In this document: positions 1 to 8,371 of the stretch, in pieces
Position numbering within the stretch: position 1 is the first letter of the stretch
How the letters are laid out: every line of letters begins with the position of its first letter
NCBI RefSeq assembly: GCF_015672735.1
Contig: NZ_JADABY010000057.1
Span: forward strand, 1-64,000
DNA from: Citrobacter sp. Res13-Sevr-PEB04-36
Lineage (GTDB): Bacteria; Pseudomonadota; Gammaproteobacteria; Enterobacterales; Enterobacteriaceae
Length of the DNA: 64,000 bases
Direction of reading: 5' to 3'
Notes under the pieces: model-generated
Databases searched by the model: none
What the model saw: the letters and a program-made list of their open reading frames with translations, nothing else
Told to the model about the DNA's origin: nothing
Program-made: the position numbers and the translations under genes

Positions 1-9
1 GGTAACTAC

Positions 10-754
10 ATGGAAAGAAAAACAAATATTTCAATATATATTCTTGCTTTATCTTTTTCATCCTTTATCGCAGCATTATGTAGCTCGATCATATACAAAC
101 TATCCTTGCTACTATGTGAAATTATTTTGGAAAAAAACAGAGAATGTATAATTAGTTCCACGGATGAGTTTTATTACATCATCATTTTTTTACTGTCATT
201 TTTAATTTATAGAATGTTATTCTCACAACTTCAAAAAAAAAGCGTCACGCAACACCGAAAACGTTATATCACGTTTTTGTTGGCTGTTTTTTTGTTTTTT
301 ATCGGGAATTGGCCTGGCATTATTAATGCTAGCCTTACTTTATTATTTATTTCCTATTGATTCTTGGTTAATGCAAAGTTATCAGTATACCCATGATCAA
401 TGGGGCTGGTTTCTGCAAGAAAATGAGGAGAATCCAATGGAAGGTATTGCTGCATGTATTTCTTTATTTTTATTCCCTTTATTATTTACATTTAAATTCT
501 ATAGAATGATAAAACATACTATCAGAGCCTTTAAATGGCGACAAAAAAACAAAACCCATGAAATTAATCAGAGTATTTTTAAATATATAGTCAAAGAAAT
601 AATTGGCACTCTCGCGTCAATTATTGGTGGGCTACTTGTTTTTATGTGTCTATTGATTATTTCGTCTGGATACCTGGACAGAACGAGGGTTTTATATAGG
701 CACCTCTATATTTTTGGCTCTTATTCTCATAAAAATACTATCATTCTTCAATAA
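10..754 (+). pseudogene. Frameshifted multispan membrane protein, unknown family
   Basis: Two overlapping reading frames (10-360 and 326-754) look like one gene broken by a single inserted base. Frame 1 ends at 360. Removing one T from the T6 run at 295-300 joins it to the second frame and continues a hydrophobic helix (SGIGLALLMLALLYYLF) straight into it, giving a protein of about 247 residues. It would have about five membrane segments: near residues 8-30, 58-72, 89-112, 143-160 and 195-215. I do not recognise the family. The stretch is AT-rich, unlike the neighbouring core genes, which suggests transfer. An immunity or accessory membrane role is possible but nothing in the sequence shows it. 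A sequencing error in the homopolymer could also explain the break. Confidence 0.55.
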
Positions 755-1253
755 TGAATAGGCGAGAGGAAAGACCGTGAGTGTCTCACTCTGATCCTTG
801 CTGAGTGTCAAATTTCGAAAACCTGCCCTACCGATACTCGGTACAGAAGAAACTGGTTCAACAACTATCAGACAGTAGCAGGAACCAAACCCACATCTGG
901 TAGCCTGATGAGTGCTGGGTTTTGAGGCGACATCGCGGAAATGAAGCTGAAAAGTTTTGAGGCAGAGCTGGCAGCGATAACGTCAGGCATCGGATGCAGA
1001 ATGCCTATTGCTGCGGACACCACGGGTTTCATTACAACGAGGACAGATAATATCAATCGTAGCCATTCGGAGTTCACGTCCAAAATACAGCGTATACCTC
1101 AGACACTAAATTAGAGTCACGACCAAAAAATGAAAATAATAGAAGCAGAATGCATTCATTGAATTAGTAGATGAATAAACGAATCCGCTCTACGTGATTA
1201 AATATAATCACTATAACTAAAAAAGTATAATTCCAATCAATGGTATAACACAT
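755..1253. other. Gene-free stretch holding only the IS1 remnant
   Basis: Between the broken membrane-protein gene and the gsp terminator I see no intact gene. The centre is the IS1-family remnant. The remaining 1125-1253 is AT-rich with no convincing open frame or RNA fold. Confidence 0.5.
860..1124 (-). mobile_element. IS1-family remnant (insA fragment and one terminal repeat)
   Basis: Read on the minus strand from an ATG at 1066, the codons give MATIDIICPRCNETRGVRSN, a start typical of the IS1-family InsA zinc-finger protein. A second CxxC pair (RYRCQLC) follows, then KTFQLHFRDVASKPSTHQA. The frame is broken by TGA at 983-985, and similarity fades after about 890. At 1104-1124 the sequence resembles an IS1 terminal inverted repeat (ends in AGAGTCACGACC). 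No insB or second end is visible, so this is a dead 5' fragment of an insertion sequence. Confidence 0.7.
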
Positions 1254-1285
1254 AAAAAAGCCGGAGACATGCTCCAGCTTTTTTA
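1254..1285. terminator. Bidirectional hairpin terminator after gsp
   Basis: AAAAAAGC-C-GGAG-acatg-CTCC-A-GCTTTTTT forms a stem flanked by an A run and a T run, so it can end transcription in both directions. It lies 27 bases past the gsp stop codon. Confidence 0.8.
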
Positions 1286-1311
1286 CCGCTATCAGAGACC
1301 AACCTAAAAAG

Positions 1312-3174
1312 TTACGCCTCCTTCACCACAATCAGCGGTTCGATATCGCTCTCTTTTTTAATCACCAGCGACTCGTCGCCACGCAGGCAGGTGCCGCCGT
1401 AGTTACCGCCAACGGTAAACGTGCAAACCTGAATATATTTACCGGCAATCTTTGGTAAACACCAAAGCTGCTGATAAATGTTCTTCTGCTCGGCAAACTT
1501 ACCGCTGGTCTTATCGAGCAGTTCTTCCTCGTGGCTCACCAGATCGATGTTGCTGCCACAACGTCCTGCAATAGGTTTCACGGCATAACCGGTTCGCGCC
1601 AGTTCGTCGTTAACAGTGAAATCCGTATCAAGCAGATAACGATGATGCGGAAACAGTTGCCACAGGATCGGCAATATGGCCTTGTTGCCGGGAATAACCG
1701 TCCACAGCGGCTCAAACACCAGCACTTCCGGGCGCAGCAGCACGTCGATCAGCCGAACTTCCTGATGAGTATGTCCGGTACGAATTGGCACGGCAGCGTA
1801 TTCAGTTTCGCTCACCTCACGCACTTGCTCAATCGCGGTTTCCCATGCCCAGGTTTTCCAGACGCAGTTCACCAGACGATCGTTGCCGTCAATCAACTGC
1901 CCGGCATCATCCCAGCGTAGTTCATCCAGCCCACGGAGGATTTTGCTGTCAAACCCGGCCTGGTGCAACGCCTGCTGCATAAACTGCGCATGGTAGTTCT
2001 CCTCAATATCCTTGTCCTGCATGATGTGGACGAAAGGACGCGCGCGACTGTGCTTCCAGGCACCGGACAGTTCATTGATCAGCCCTTCTGCCGGATTATG
2101 CCCTTGCCCACGATAGCCTTGCTCAGCCCAGCGCTCAAGGATCAAGCCAGCTTCGGTATGACACGATGCGGAATCGGCGTTGTACTCGTACACCTTCAGT
2201 CCGCGCTCATCCATACAGAAATCCATACGACCTGTGATCATATGATGGCGACGACGCTGCCAGGAGAGGCGCAGGCGTGGCCAGAGAATTTTTGGAATAT
2301 CGAACAGTGCCAACAGGTTATCGTCTTTCAGCACTTTGTCGGTGGCGTGCAGATACATCAGATGCAGTTCGTTGGTCGCTTTAATTAGCTCCTGCTCCGC
2401 GCTTTCAGTAATGGTGAAGTACTGATGCGGATCCTGATTAATCACATGCCCGTTCGCCAGTACATAGGCTTTTTGCAGCGGATCCTGCTCGTTCAACCAC
2501 TTACCGTCGAACTGCCCGCTATCTTCCAGACGCGCGCCACCAATCTTCAGGGTCTCGTGGTCGATCTCCGGCTGCGGCAGACTGTAGCGGGTATCGTCAG
2601 TCTGGATCATCCAGCCGAGGATCGTGGTGTCATCAAAGGTATCACGCAGGGTGTAGTGGCCATTTTCAACCACCATCTCCAGCTCGCGGGTCCACTGCTG
2701 TCCGGGAGGCAGCGGTGTGTGGATCACGTTCTGTTCAGCAATGCGGATTTTGTTTTCCAGCAACTGGGTGACGACCGCCACATGACCCGTTTCGTTGAAC
2801 TCACCGCCTTTTTGCCAGATAAGCAAAGCACCTGCTACCGGCGCGCGGGGTGAGCCATTGGGAAATGCTTGTAACGGCAGAATATTATCGTTCACCACTT
2901 CACGCAGGAAACGCAGGGAGAAGATCTCCCAGGCCATGCCCACATCGGTGAAGACTACGCCATAGTTGAGAAAGAGAAAACGGCGTGCGAACTCAACGCA
3001 CTGCCATTTGTGACCCATATATTCGTCGTCAATATAGCTGCGAAATGCAGCATCATCGTCGTAGTCCCGTGGGTCAAGGGAGCTGTAATCTGAAGAGTAG
3101 ATTGCTACGCCGCCGGGGGCGTAGCCCAATAATGTCCCGAACGGGGCATCCTGACTGGTCGTTCCTTTGCTCAT
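1312..3174 (-). CDS. gsp: Bifunctional glutathionylspermidine synthetase/amidase
   Basis: This enzyme joins glutathione to spermidine using ATP and also hydrolyses the product. The 620 residues match the E. coli protein (619) closely along the full length. The N-terminal CHAP amidase domain (about 1-200) has the catalytic Cys59 in HKWQCVEF and a downstream His in TGHVAVV. The C-terminal ATP-grasp synthetase (about 205-620) contains MDFCMDERGLKVYEYNADSA and AVKPIAGRCGSNIDL. The frame is open back to 3279, but the ATG at 3174 opens the conserved sequence MSKGTTSQDAPFG, so I chose it. The gene appears monocistronic. The synthetase half is paralogous to YgiC, also in this window. Confidence 0.97.
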   Translation of the reverse strand: MSKGTTSQDAPFGTLLGYAPGGVAIYSSDYSSLDPRDYDDDAAFRSYIDDEYMGHKWQCVEFARRFLFLNYGVVFTDVGMAWEIFSLRFLREVVNDNILPLQAFPNGSPRAPVAGALLIWQKGGEFNETGHVAVVTQLLENKIRIAEQNVIHTPLPPGQQWTRELEMVVENGHYTLRDTFDDTTILGWMIQTDDTRYSLPQPEIDHETLKIGGARLEDSGQFDGKWLNEQDPLQKAYVLANGHVINQDPHQYFTITESAEQELIKATNELHLMYLHATDKVLKDDNLLALFDIPKILWPRLRLSWQRRRHHMITGRMDFCMDERGLKVYEYNADSASCHTEAGLILERWAEQGYRGQGHNPAEGLINELSGAWKHSRARPFVHIMQDKDIEENYHAQFMQQALHQAGFDSKILRGLDELRWDDAGQLIDGNDRLVNCVWKTWAWETAIEQVREVSETEYAAVPIRTGHTHQEVRLIDVLLRPEVLVFEPLWTVIPGNKAILPILWQLFPHHRYLLDTDFTVNDELARTGYAVKPIAGRCGSNIDLVSHEEELLDKTSGKFAEQKNIYQQLWCLPKIAGKYIQVCTFTVGGNYGGTCLRGDESLVIKKESDIEPLIVVKEA

Positions 3175-3326
3175 GCACCTTACCTCAAAACAATACAGCC
3201 TGAGCAGGGTGGCGTGAATTTTTCGCTCTGATTGCCTGCTCTGCGACACTAACCGGACAGAGGTCGACTTATCATACACCTCAACGCAGCGGCTGGCGCT
3301 CAGAGGCGAAAAATTCGTAGCAGGAA

Positions 3327-5615
3327 CTACACTTTACTGAGGATAACCGGCACGCTTTTATACGCCGGAGTCAGACTTTCCGTATCGACCGCATCGAGCG
3401 ACAGCAGCACATTCGCTTCCGGCAGATACGCGCCGATCGAACCCGCCGCCATGTCGTAAATGACGACCGTTAGCCCGTGCATCATACGATCCACGCAAGG
3501 CTTACCGTGGTCATCCAACGCCTGAACGTTAACAACATCGCCCTGAGTCAGCCCGCGGGCCGTTGCTTCCACGGCGCTTAAAAAAACCACATCACGTCGC
3601 CCGCTAATGCCACGATAGCGATCGTTCATGCCATAAATAGTAGTGTTGTACTGATCGTGGCTACGCAGTGTGGCCAGCACCAGCGCCTCAGCAGGCTGGT
3701 TTTCCCGCTCGACTGCGCGCTGGCGACTGACGACAAAATTGGCTTTACCGTTTGCGGTGTGCCATTCACGCCGCGAAGCCGGCGTATCCATACGAAATCC
3801 ACCGGGCTCGGTAATACGCGCGTTATAATCGCCAAACGCCGGAATAACAGCCTCGATGGCATCGCGGATCAGCGCATAGTTCCCGGTCAGCGCTTCCCAG
3901 TTTACCGGCGAGTGGAGAAGCGTGGCGCGGGCCAGCCCCGCTACAATCGCCGGTTCAGATTTTAGCCATTGAGAGGCCGGTTTCAGCGCGCCACAGGAGG
4001 CGTGGACCATCGACATAGAATCCTCGACGGTCACTGACTGAATCCCTGTTGCCTGCAGATCGCGCTCGGTTCTGCCCAGCGCGGGTAGCAGATAGTTGTG
4101 TTTTGCGAGCAGCAAATGCGATCGATTGAGCTTGGTCGCAATGTGAACCTGCATATCCAGCTTTTTCATCGCCTCGAAGGTACGCTGCGGCTGAGGCATC
4201 GCCACCGCCAGATTACCGCCCATGCAAATCAATGCCTTCGCCTCACCGCGCTCTATCGCCCGAATACTTTCCACGCTGGAACGACCATGCTGACGCGAAA
4301 CGTTGATAGAAAAATGCGCTTCCAGGCGCTGCAAGAAGTCTTCTGATGCCGCCTCGTTAATCCCTACGGAACGGTCGCCCTGCACGTTGGAATGCCCGCG
4401 CAGTGGGCAGATCCCCGCCCCCGGTTTGCCTATATTGCCTTTCAACAACAGTAGATTCACCAGTTGCTGGACGTTTTCGGTGCCGTTTTTATGCTGGGTA
4501 ATGCCCAGTCCGTAACAAATGATGGTCGCGCGAGATTTATTATAGCTATGCGCCAGGTCTTCCATCTGGCTGCGCGTCAGGCCAGAGTCCTGCTCCAGTT
4601 CAGCCCAGCAGCACTGGCGTAGGTCGTCATATAATGCCGAGTAACCCGCTGTATGTTCGTCGATAAACGCATGATCGAGCGTCGGCTGCTGATCCAGCAA
4701 GATCCGCGCTTCATCCATTTCGATCAGCGCCTTCATGATGCCTTTGAGCAGCGAGGCGTCACCGCCCATTTTGACCTGGTAGTAGTCATTACTGAGCTCC
4801 GTCGCCTGGCCGGTGAACATCTCTTTCGGGCTTTGCGGGAAGCTAAAGCGCTCAAGTCCACGCTCGGTCAGCGGATTGATGGAGATAATTTTGGCCCCAC
4901 GCCTGGCGACGTCGCGTAACGTAGTTAGCATGCGCGGGTGGTTGGTGCCCGGATTATGTCCGATGCAAATCACCAGATCGCACTGGTCAAAATCATCAAG
5001 CTCCACGGTCCCTTTCCCGAGTCCGATGGCCCGTGTCAACCCGGCACTGGTTGGGCCATGACACATGTTTGAACAATCAGGGAAGTTGCTGCTGCCGTAT
5101 TCGCGGGCAAACAGTTGATACAGGAACGCCGCCTCATTTGAGGTTCTACCAGAGGTGTAAAACTCAACCTGCTGTGCAGAGTCATAGCTGCGCAGCCGCT
5201 CGCCGATTTCCTGAAACGCAATGTCCCACGCCACGGCCTGCCATGTATCCGTCACGGGATCGTATTTCATCGGGTGCGTCAAACGGCCTATATTTTCCAG
5301 CGCATAATCACTGTACTGCCAGAGTGCCGATACCGGGTGGCGGCTGAAAAATGCAGGTGAAGCTTTCTTACTGGTGGTTTCCCAGGACACTGCTTTTACG
5401 CCGTTTTCGCATAGTTCCATCGGCGCACGATGGCTCGGATCGGGCCACGCACACCCCGGGCAATCGAACCCTTTCACCTGGTTCATTTTGAACATCGCGA
5501 TAATGTCGCGCGCGACGGCCTTTTGCGAAAACACCGAAGCAGTGACGGCTTTTACCGCGCCCCACCCACCCGCCGGGCCCTGATAACCGCTTACTCCTGG
5601 AACACCATTTTTCAT
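3327..5615 (-). CDS. YdeP/FdhF-family molybdopterin oxidoreductase
   Basis: A 762-residue cytoplasmic protein of the molybdopterin oxidoreductase superfamily, most like E. coli YdeP, a formate-dehydrogenase-like protein linked to acid resistance; its substrate is not established. Features seen are FDCPGCAWPDP (Cys52, Cys55) near the N terminus, YTSGRTSNEAAFLYQLFARE, and CSNMCHGPTSAGL, where Cys185 sits at the place of the selenocysteine in FdhF. HNPGTNHPRM, QHKNGTENVQQL and the C-terminal MopB domain (RSHDQYNTTIYGM) follow. No Tat signal is present. The start at 5615 gives the family N terminus (GYQGPAGGWGAVK); the frame is open back to 5663. It lies between gsp and yghU, a position empty in E. 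coli K-12 as I recall it. Confidence 0.88.
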   Translation of the reverse strand: MKNGVPGVSGYQGPAGGWGAVKAVTASVFSQKAVARDIIAMFKMNQVKGFDCPGCAWPDPSHRAPMELCENGVKAVSWETTSKKASPAFFSRHPVSALWQYSDYALENIGRLTHPMKYDPVTDTWQAVAWDIAFQEIGERLRSYDSAQQVEFYTSGRTSNEAAFLYQLFAREYGSSNFPDCSNMCHGPTSAGLTRAIGLGKGTVELDDFDQCDLVICIGHNPGTNHPRMLTTLRDVARRGAKIISINPLTERGLERFSFPQSPKEMFTGQATELSNDYYQVKMGGDASLLKGIMKALIEMDEARILLDQQPTLDHAFIDEHTAGYSALYDDLRQCCWAELEQDSGLTRSQMEDLAHSYNKSRATIICYGLGITQHKNGTENVQQLVNLLLLKGNIGKPGAGICPLRGHSNVQGDRSVGINEAASEDFLQRLEAHFSINVSRQHGRSSVESIRAIERGEAKALICMGGNLAVAMPQPQRTFEAMKKLDMQVHIATKLNRSHLLLAKHNYLLPALGRTERDLQATGIQSVTVEDSMSMVHASCGALKPASQWLKSEPAIVAGLARATLLHSPVNWEALTGNYALIRDAIEAVIPAFGDYNARITEPGGFRMDTPASRREWHTANGKANFVVSRQRAVERENQPAEALVLATLRSHDQYNTTIYGMNDRYRGISGRRDVVFLSAVEATARGLTQGDVVNVQALDDHGKPCVDRMMHGLTVVIYDMAAGSIGAYLPEANVLLSLDAVDTESLTPAYKSVPVILSKV

Positions 5616-5833
5616 TGTTACTGCTTTTTCACCGCCAATTATTGATGGTGAGTACGGTAGCAATTTCCGTCCAACATTGATTTCCTCTTCATGGAGTACG
5701 GCCCACGTACAATGAACGGGTTAGATTTATCTTCCCCTTTCAGCACAACGCGACATAAAGTCCCAATCTGTTAAATTGAGTTTTCCCTAACTGCTACACT
5801 GCTTCAACACAACCACTCAGAAGGCAGGTCACT

Positions 5834-6700
5834 ATGTCAGACAATACTTATCAGCCCGCGAAAGTCTGGACGTGGGATAAATCCAACGGCGGTGCATTCG
5901 CCAACATCAACCGTCCGGTTTCCGGGGCCACCCACGAGAAAACGCTGCCTGTCGGCAAGCATCCACTGCAGCTCTATTCGCTGGGTACGCCAAACGGTCA
6001 GAAAGTAACGATTATGCTGGAAGAACTGCTGGCGCAGGGAGTGACAGGCGCGGAATACGATGCCTGGATTATCCGCATTGGCGAGGGTGACCAGTTTTCC
6101 AGTGGCTTTGTCGAAGTAAACCCGAACTCAAAGATCCCGGCACTGCGTGACCATTCGCAAAACCCACCGGTACGCGTGTTTGAGTCTGGCGCCATCCTGC
6201 TTTATCTGGCGGAGAAATATGGTTATTTCCTGCCGCAGGATTTGCCAAAACGCACTGAAACACTGAACTGGCTATTCTGGTTACAGGGCGCAGCGCCCTT
6301 CCTCGGCGGTGGTTTCGGCCATTTCTACAACTACGCACCAGTGAAAATTGAGTACGCAATCAATCGCTTCACAATGGAAGCCAAGCGTTTACTCGATGTA
6401 CTGGATAAGCAACTGGCGCAACATCAGTTTGTGGCGGGGGATGAATATACTATTGCTGATATGGCCGTCTGGCCGTGGTTTGGCAATGTAGTGCTGGGCA
6501 ACGTCTATGACGCGGCAGAGTTCCTTGATGCGGGAAGCTACAAACACGTTCAACGTTGGGCCAAAGAGGTTGCAGCGCGTCCGGCGGTTAAGCGTGGTCG
6601 TATTGTAAACCGTACCAACGGGCCGCTGAACGAGCAGCTTCATGAACGCCATGACGCCAGCGACTTCGATACCAATACCGAAGATAAGCGCCAGGGCTAA
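5834..6700 (+). CDS. yghU: Glutathione S-transferase-like disulfide reductase YghU
   Basis: Homolog of E. coli YghU (288 residues, same length), a Nu-class GST-like protein with glutathione-dependent disulfide-bond reductase activity. The thioredoxin-fold N-terminal domain spans about 43-130 (LYSLGTPNGQKVTIMLEE; VNPNSKIPALRD; RVFESGAILLYL is the glutathione-binding region). The helical C-terminal domain spans about 135-270 (EYTIADMAVWPWF). The ATG at 5834 has AGAAGG eight bases or so upstream. It is divergent from the YdeP-like gene, with 218 bases between them for both promoters. Proximity to gsp fits a shared thiol and polyamine-thiol theme, which is inference. Confidence 0.96.
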   Translation: MSDNTYQPAKVWTWDKSNGGAFANINRPVSGATHEKTLPVGKHPLQLYSLGTPNGQKVTIMLEELLAQGVTGAEYDAWIIRIGEGDQFSSGFVEVNPNSKIPALRDHSQNPPVRVFESGAILLYLAEKYGYFLPQDLPKRTETLNWLFWLQGAAPFLGGGFGHFYNYAPVKIEYAINRFTMEAKRLLDVLDKQLAQHQFVAGDEYTIADMAVWPWFGNVVLGNVYDAAEFLDAGSYKHVQRWAKEVAARPAVKRGRIVNRTNGPLNEQLHERHDASDFDTNTEDKRQG

Positions 6701-6706
6701 CGCAAG

Positions 6707-6771
6707 ATGCCGGATGGCGGCATAAATGCCGTATCCGGCCTACATATAAGGCGTAGGCCTGCCATCAGTAA
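6707..6771. repeat. REP/BIME element
   Basis: TGCCGGATGGCGGC and GCCGTATCCGGCCTAC form the imperfect REP palindrome, followed by an inverted AGGCGTAGGCCT unit. It lies between the convergent ends of yghU and hybG. Confidence 0.85.
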
Positions 6772-6782
6772 CAAACCGGTTG

Positions 6783-7031
6783 TCACGCGCTGGTGACGTC
6801 GTAATCCATGCGGCGTAACGCGTCTAACGTGGCTTTGGCTTCATCTTCATCGATGATGCTCATAGCAAATCCTACGTGCACCAGTACCCATTGCCCGACC
6901 AACTCAGCCGGATCGCCTTCACAAATCAGGGCAATGTTGACATCGCGCTTGATACCGCACACTTCAACCTGCGCAAGCTGGTGAATATCTTCACCGACGG
7001 TCAGAACCTGACCCGGGACTCCAATACACAT
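6783..7031 (-). CDS. hybG: Hydrogenase-2 maturation chaperone HybG (HypC family)
   Basis: 82-residue HypC/HybG chaperone. The conserved start MCIGVPGQV supplies Cys2, which in this family delivers the Fe(CN)2CO unit with HypD and binds the large-subunit precursor HybC. It is the last gene of the hyb operon, 30 bases after hybF, and full length for the family. Confidence 0.96.
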   Translation of the reverse strand: MCIGVPGQVLTVGEDIHQLAQVEVCGIKRDVNIALICEGDPAELVGQWVLVHVGFAMSIIDEDEAKATLDALRRMDYDVTSA

Positions 7032-7061
7032 ATCTGACTCCGCCCCATAGCAACCTATGGA

Positions 7062-7403
7062 CTATTCGACTTCAATACTTTTCACTTTCAGTGAATCGCC
7101 GCTTTCAACCCGCAAACGATCGCCCTGACAACGTGGACATTGCGCATCATGCTGAGTGATTTCCACAACCTGACTGCAATCCCAGCACCAGGCCTGGGCG
7201 GGTTTGTAATCAATATGCAGCGCACATCCTTGCGCGACCGTGCCGTGACAGACGATGTCAAAACTGAAACGTACGGCGCTCTCCTCAACACAGGAGAGCG
7301 CACCAATTTCCAGCCAAACGCCGGTAACACGTTTAACATCGTGTTGCTCTGCCTGCTGCTGAATAATCTCAACGGCGCTCTGGCAAAGCGACAACTCATG
7401 CAT
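7062..7403 (-). CDS. hybF: Nickel-insertion accessory protein HybF (HypA family)
   Basis: 113-residue HypA paralog that helps insert nickel into the hydrogenase-2 large subunit. The start is placed at the ATG giving MHEL, because His2 is the nickel ligand of this family; an upstream in-frame ATG two codons earlier would spoil that. The zinc site is CWDC at about 73-76 and CPRC at about 89-92. It overlaps the end of hybE by eight bases, indicating translational coupling. Confidence 0.96.
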   Translation of the reverse strand: MHELSLCQSAVEIIQQQAEQHDVKRVTGVWLEIGALSCVEESAVRFSFDIVCHGTVAQGCALHIDYKPAQAWCWDCSQVVEITQHDAQCPRCQGDRLRVESGDSLKVKSIEVE

Positions 7404-7884
7404 TTTCACAACTCCGACGGCCCAACAGCAGCGCGCGACGGCCGAGTTGCGGAGCGTTCGGATCGCTCACCGGCAGCGATAACAACATTTTTGCGCAATC
7501 GTCAGTCAGGCGGACGCCGTCTTGCGCCGACATGCTGTGCGAAAGCGGCGACATCAGCGAACAGGACAAGTATTGTGATACGCCATCCAGTTCGCCAACG
7601 GTAAATGTCATCTCACCATACGGTAAACGCAGCCCAATTTTCTCACTGACTTTACGCAGGGGCCAGACCTGATCTGGCCCCGGGAAAATCAGTGCGCTCA
7701 GCATCCAGGGCGTGATTACACACCCCGTCCACTGACCTTCAAACAGCGTAAAATCAGAGACATATACCGGCATATTCGGATGCAAGAACGAAAGATCGTG
7801 CATCGAACGACGGGCTACCTCTTCAAATGCTGCCTGAATCTGCGCTTTTGGGGCTGTCTGAAAGCCTAAAAACTCCTCAGACAT
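7396..7884 (-). CDS. hybE: Hydrogenase-2 chaperone HybE
   Basis: 162-residue HybE (HupJ-like) chaperone, which in E. coli binds the Tat signal of HybO and helps couple cofactor assembly to export. The whole protein matches E. coli HybE; the start at 7884 opens MSEEFLGFQTAP, and the longer open frame to 7959 is antisense-like extension within hybD. It overlaps hybD by eight bases and hybF by eight. Confidence 0.95.
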   Translation of the reverse strand: MSEEFLGFQTAPKAQIQAAFEEVARRSMHDLSFLHPNMPVYVSDFTLFEGQWTGCVITPWMLSALIFPGPDQVWPLRKVSEKIGLRLPYGEMTFTVGELDGVSQYLSCSLMSPLSHSMSAQDGVRLTDDCAKMLLSLPVSDPNAPQLGRRALLLGRRSCENA

Positions 7885-8371
7885 GGGCCGCCTCCCGAGG
7901 GACAGCTTCCACACCCGACTCGCGCAGCGCAGCGAGAACCTGCTCAAGCGCAGGTTCAATCATGGCTTCAACCGTCGGCGTTAGCCCTATATGCGGCTCC
8001 AGCGATTCCGGAATAACACCGACCAGGGTCAGTTTCTTCGGAAACTCGCCAGTAAAACGCAGGGCCGACAACACATCGGCCAGGCCAAGCTGGTGCGGCG
8101 AGATTTTGTTGGTAAACAGCGCCGGGATCTCTTCATCCCGCAGGACCATCATGGTTCCCGGCGTGCTTTTTCTCGACACAATGGCGTCAGCAATGATCAG
8201 ATGATCTCTGTCCGCCATATCGCCGAGCAGCTCCATCCCCGCTGTACCGCCATCCAGAACGTCAACGAAATCAGGCAGGATGTACCGTTGCTCTAATGCC
8301 TCAACGATACGTACCCCGATGGCTTCGTCGGTCAGCAAAATATTGCCGACCCCTAAGACTAATATCCGCAT
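7877..8371 (-). CDS. hybD: Hydrogenase-2 maturation endopeptidase HybD
   Basis: 164-residue nickel-dependent endopeptidase that removes the C-terminal tail of HybC after nickel insertion. The three metal-contact residues known from E. coli HybD are all in place: Glu16, Asp62 and His93. The N terminus GVGNILLTDEAIGV is typical of the HyaD/HybD/HycI family. Its start codon shares one base with the hybC stop codon. Confidence 0.97.
   Translation of the reverse strand: MRILVLGVGNILLTDEAIGVRIVEALEQRYILPDFVDVLDGGTAGMELLGDMADRDHLIIADAIVSRKSTPGTMMVLRDEEIPALFTNKISPHQLGLADVLSALRFTGEFPKKLTLVGVIPESLEPHIGLTPTVEAMIEPALEQVLAALRESGVEAVPREAAHV

Noticed and set aside
3327-5615. Selenocysteine enzyme (FdhF-like) with an in-frame TGA
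   Set aside because: The frame is continuous and has TGC-type cysteine (Cys185) at the FdhF selenocysteine position.
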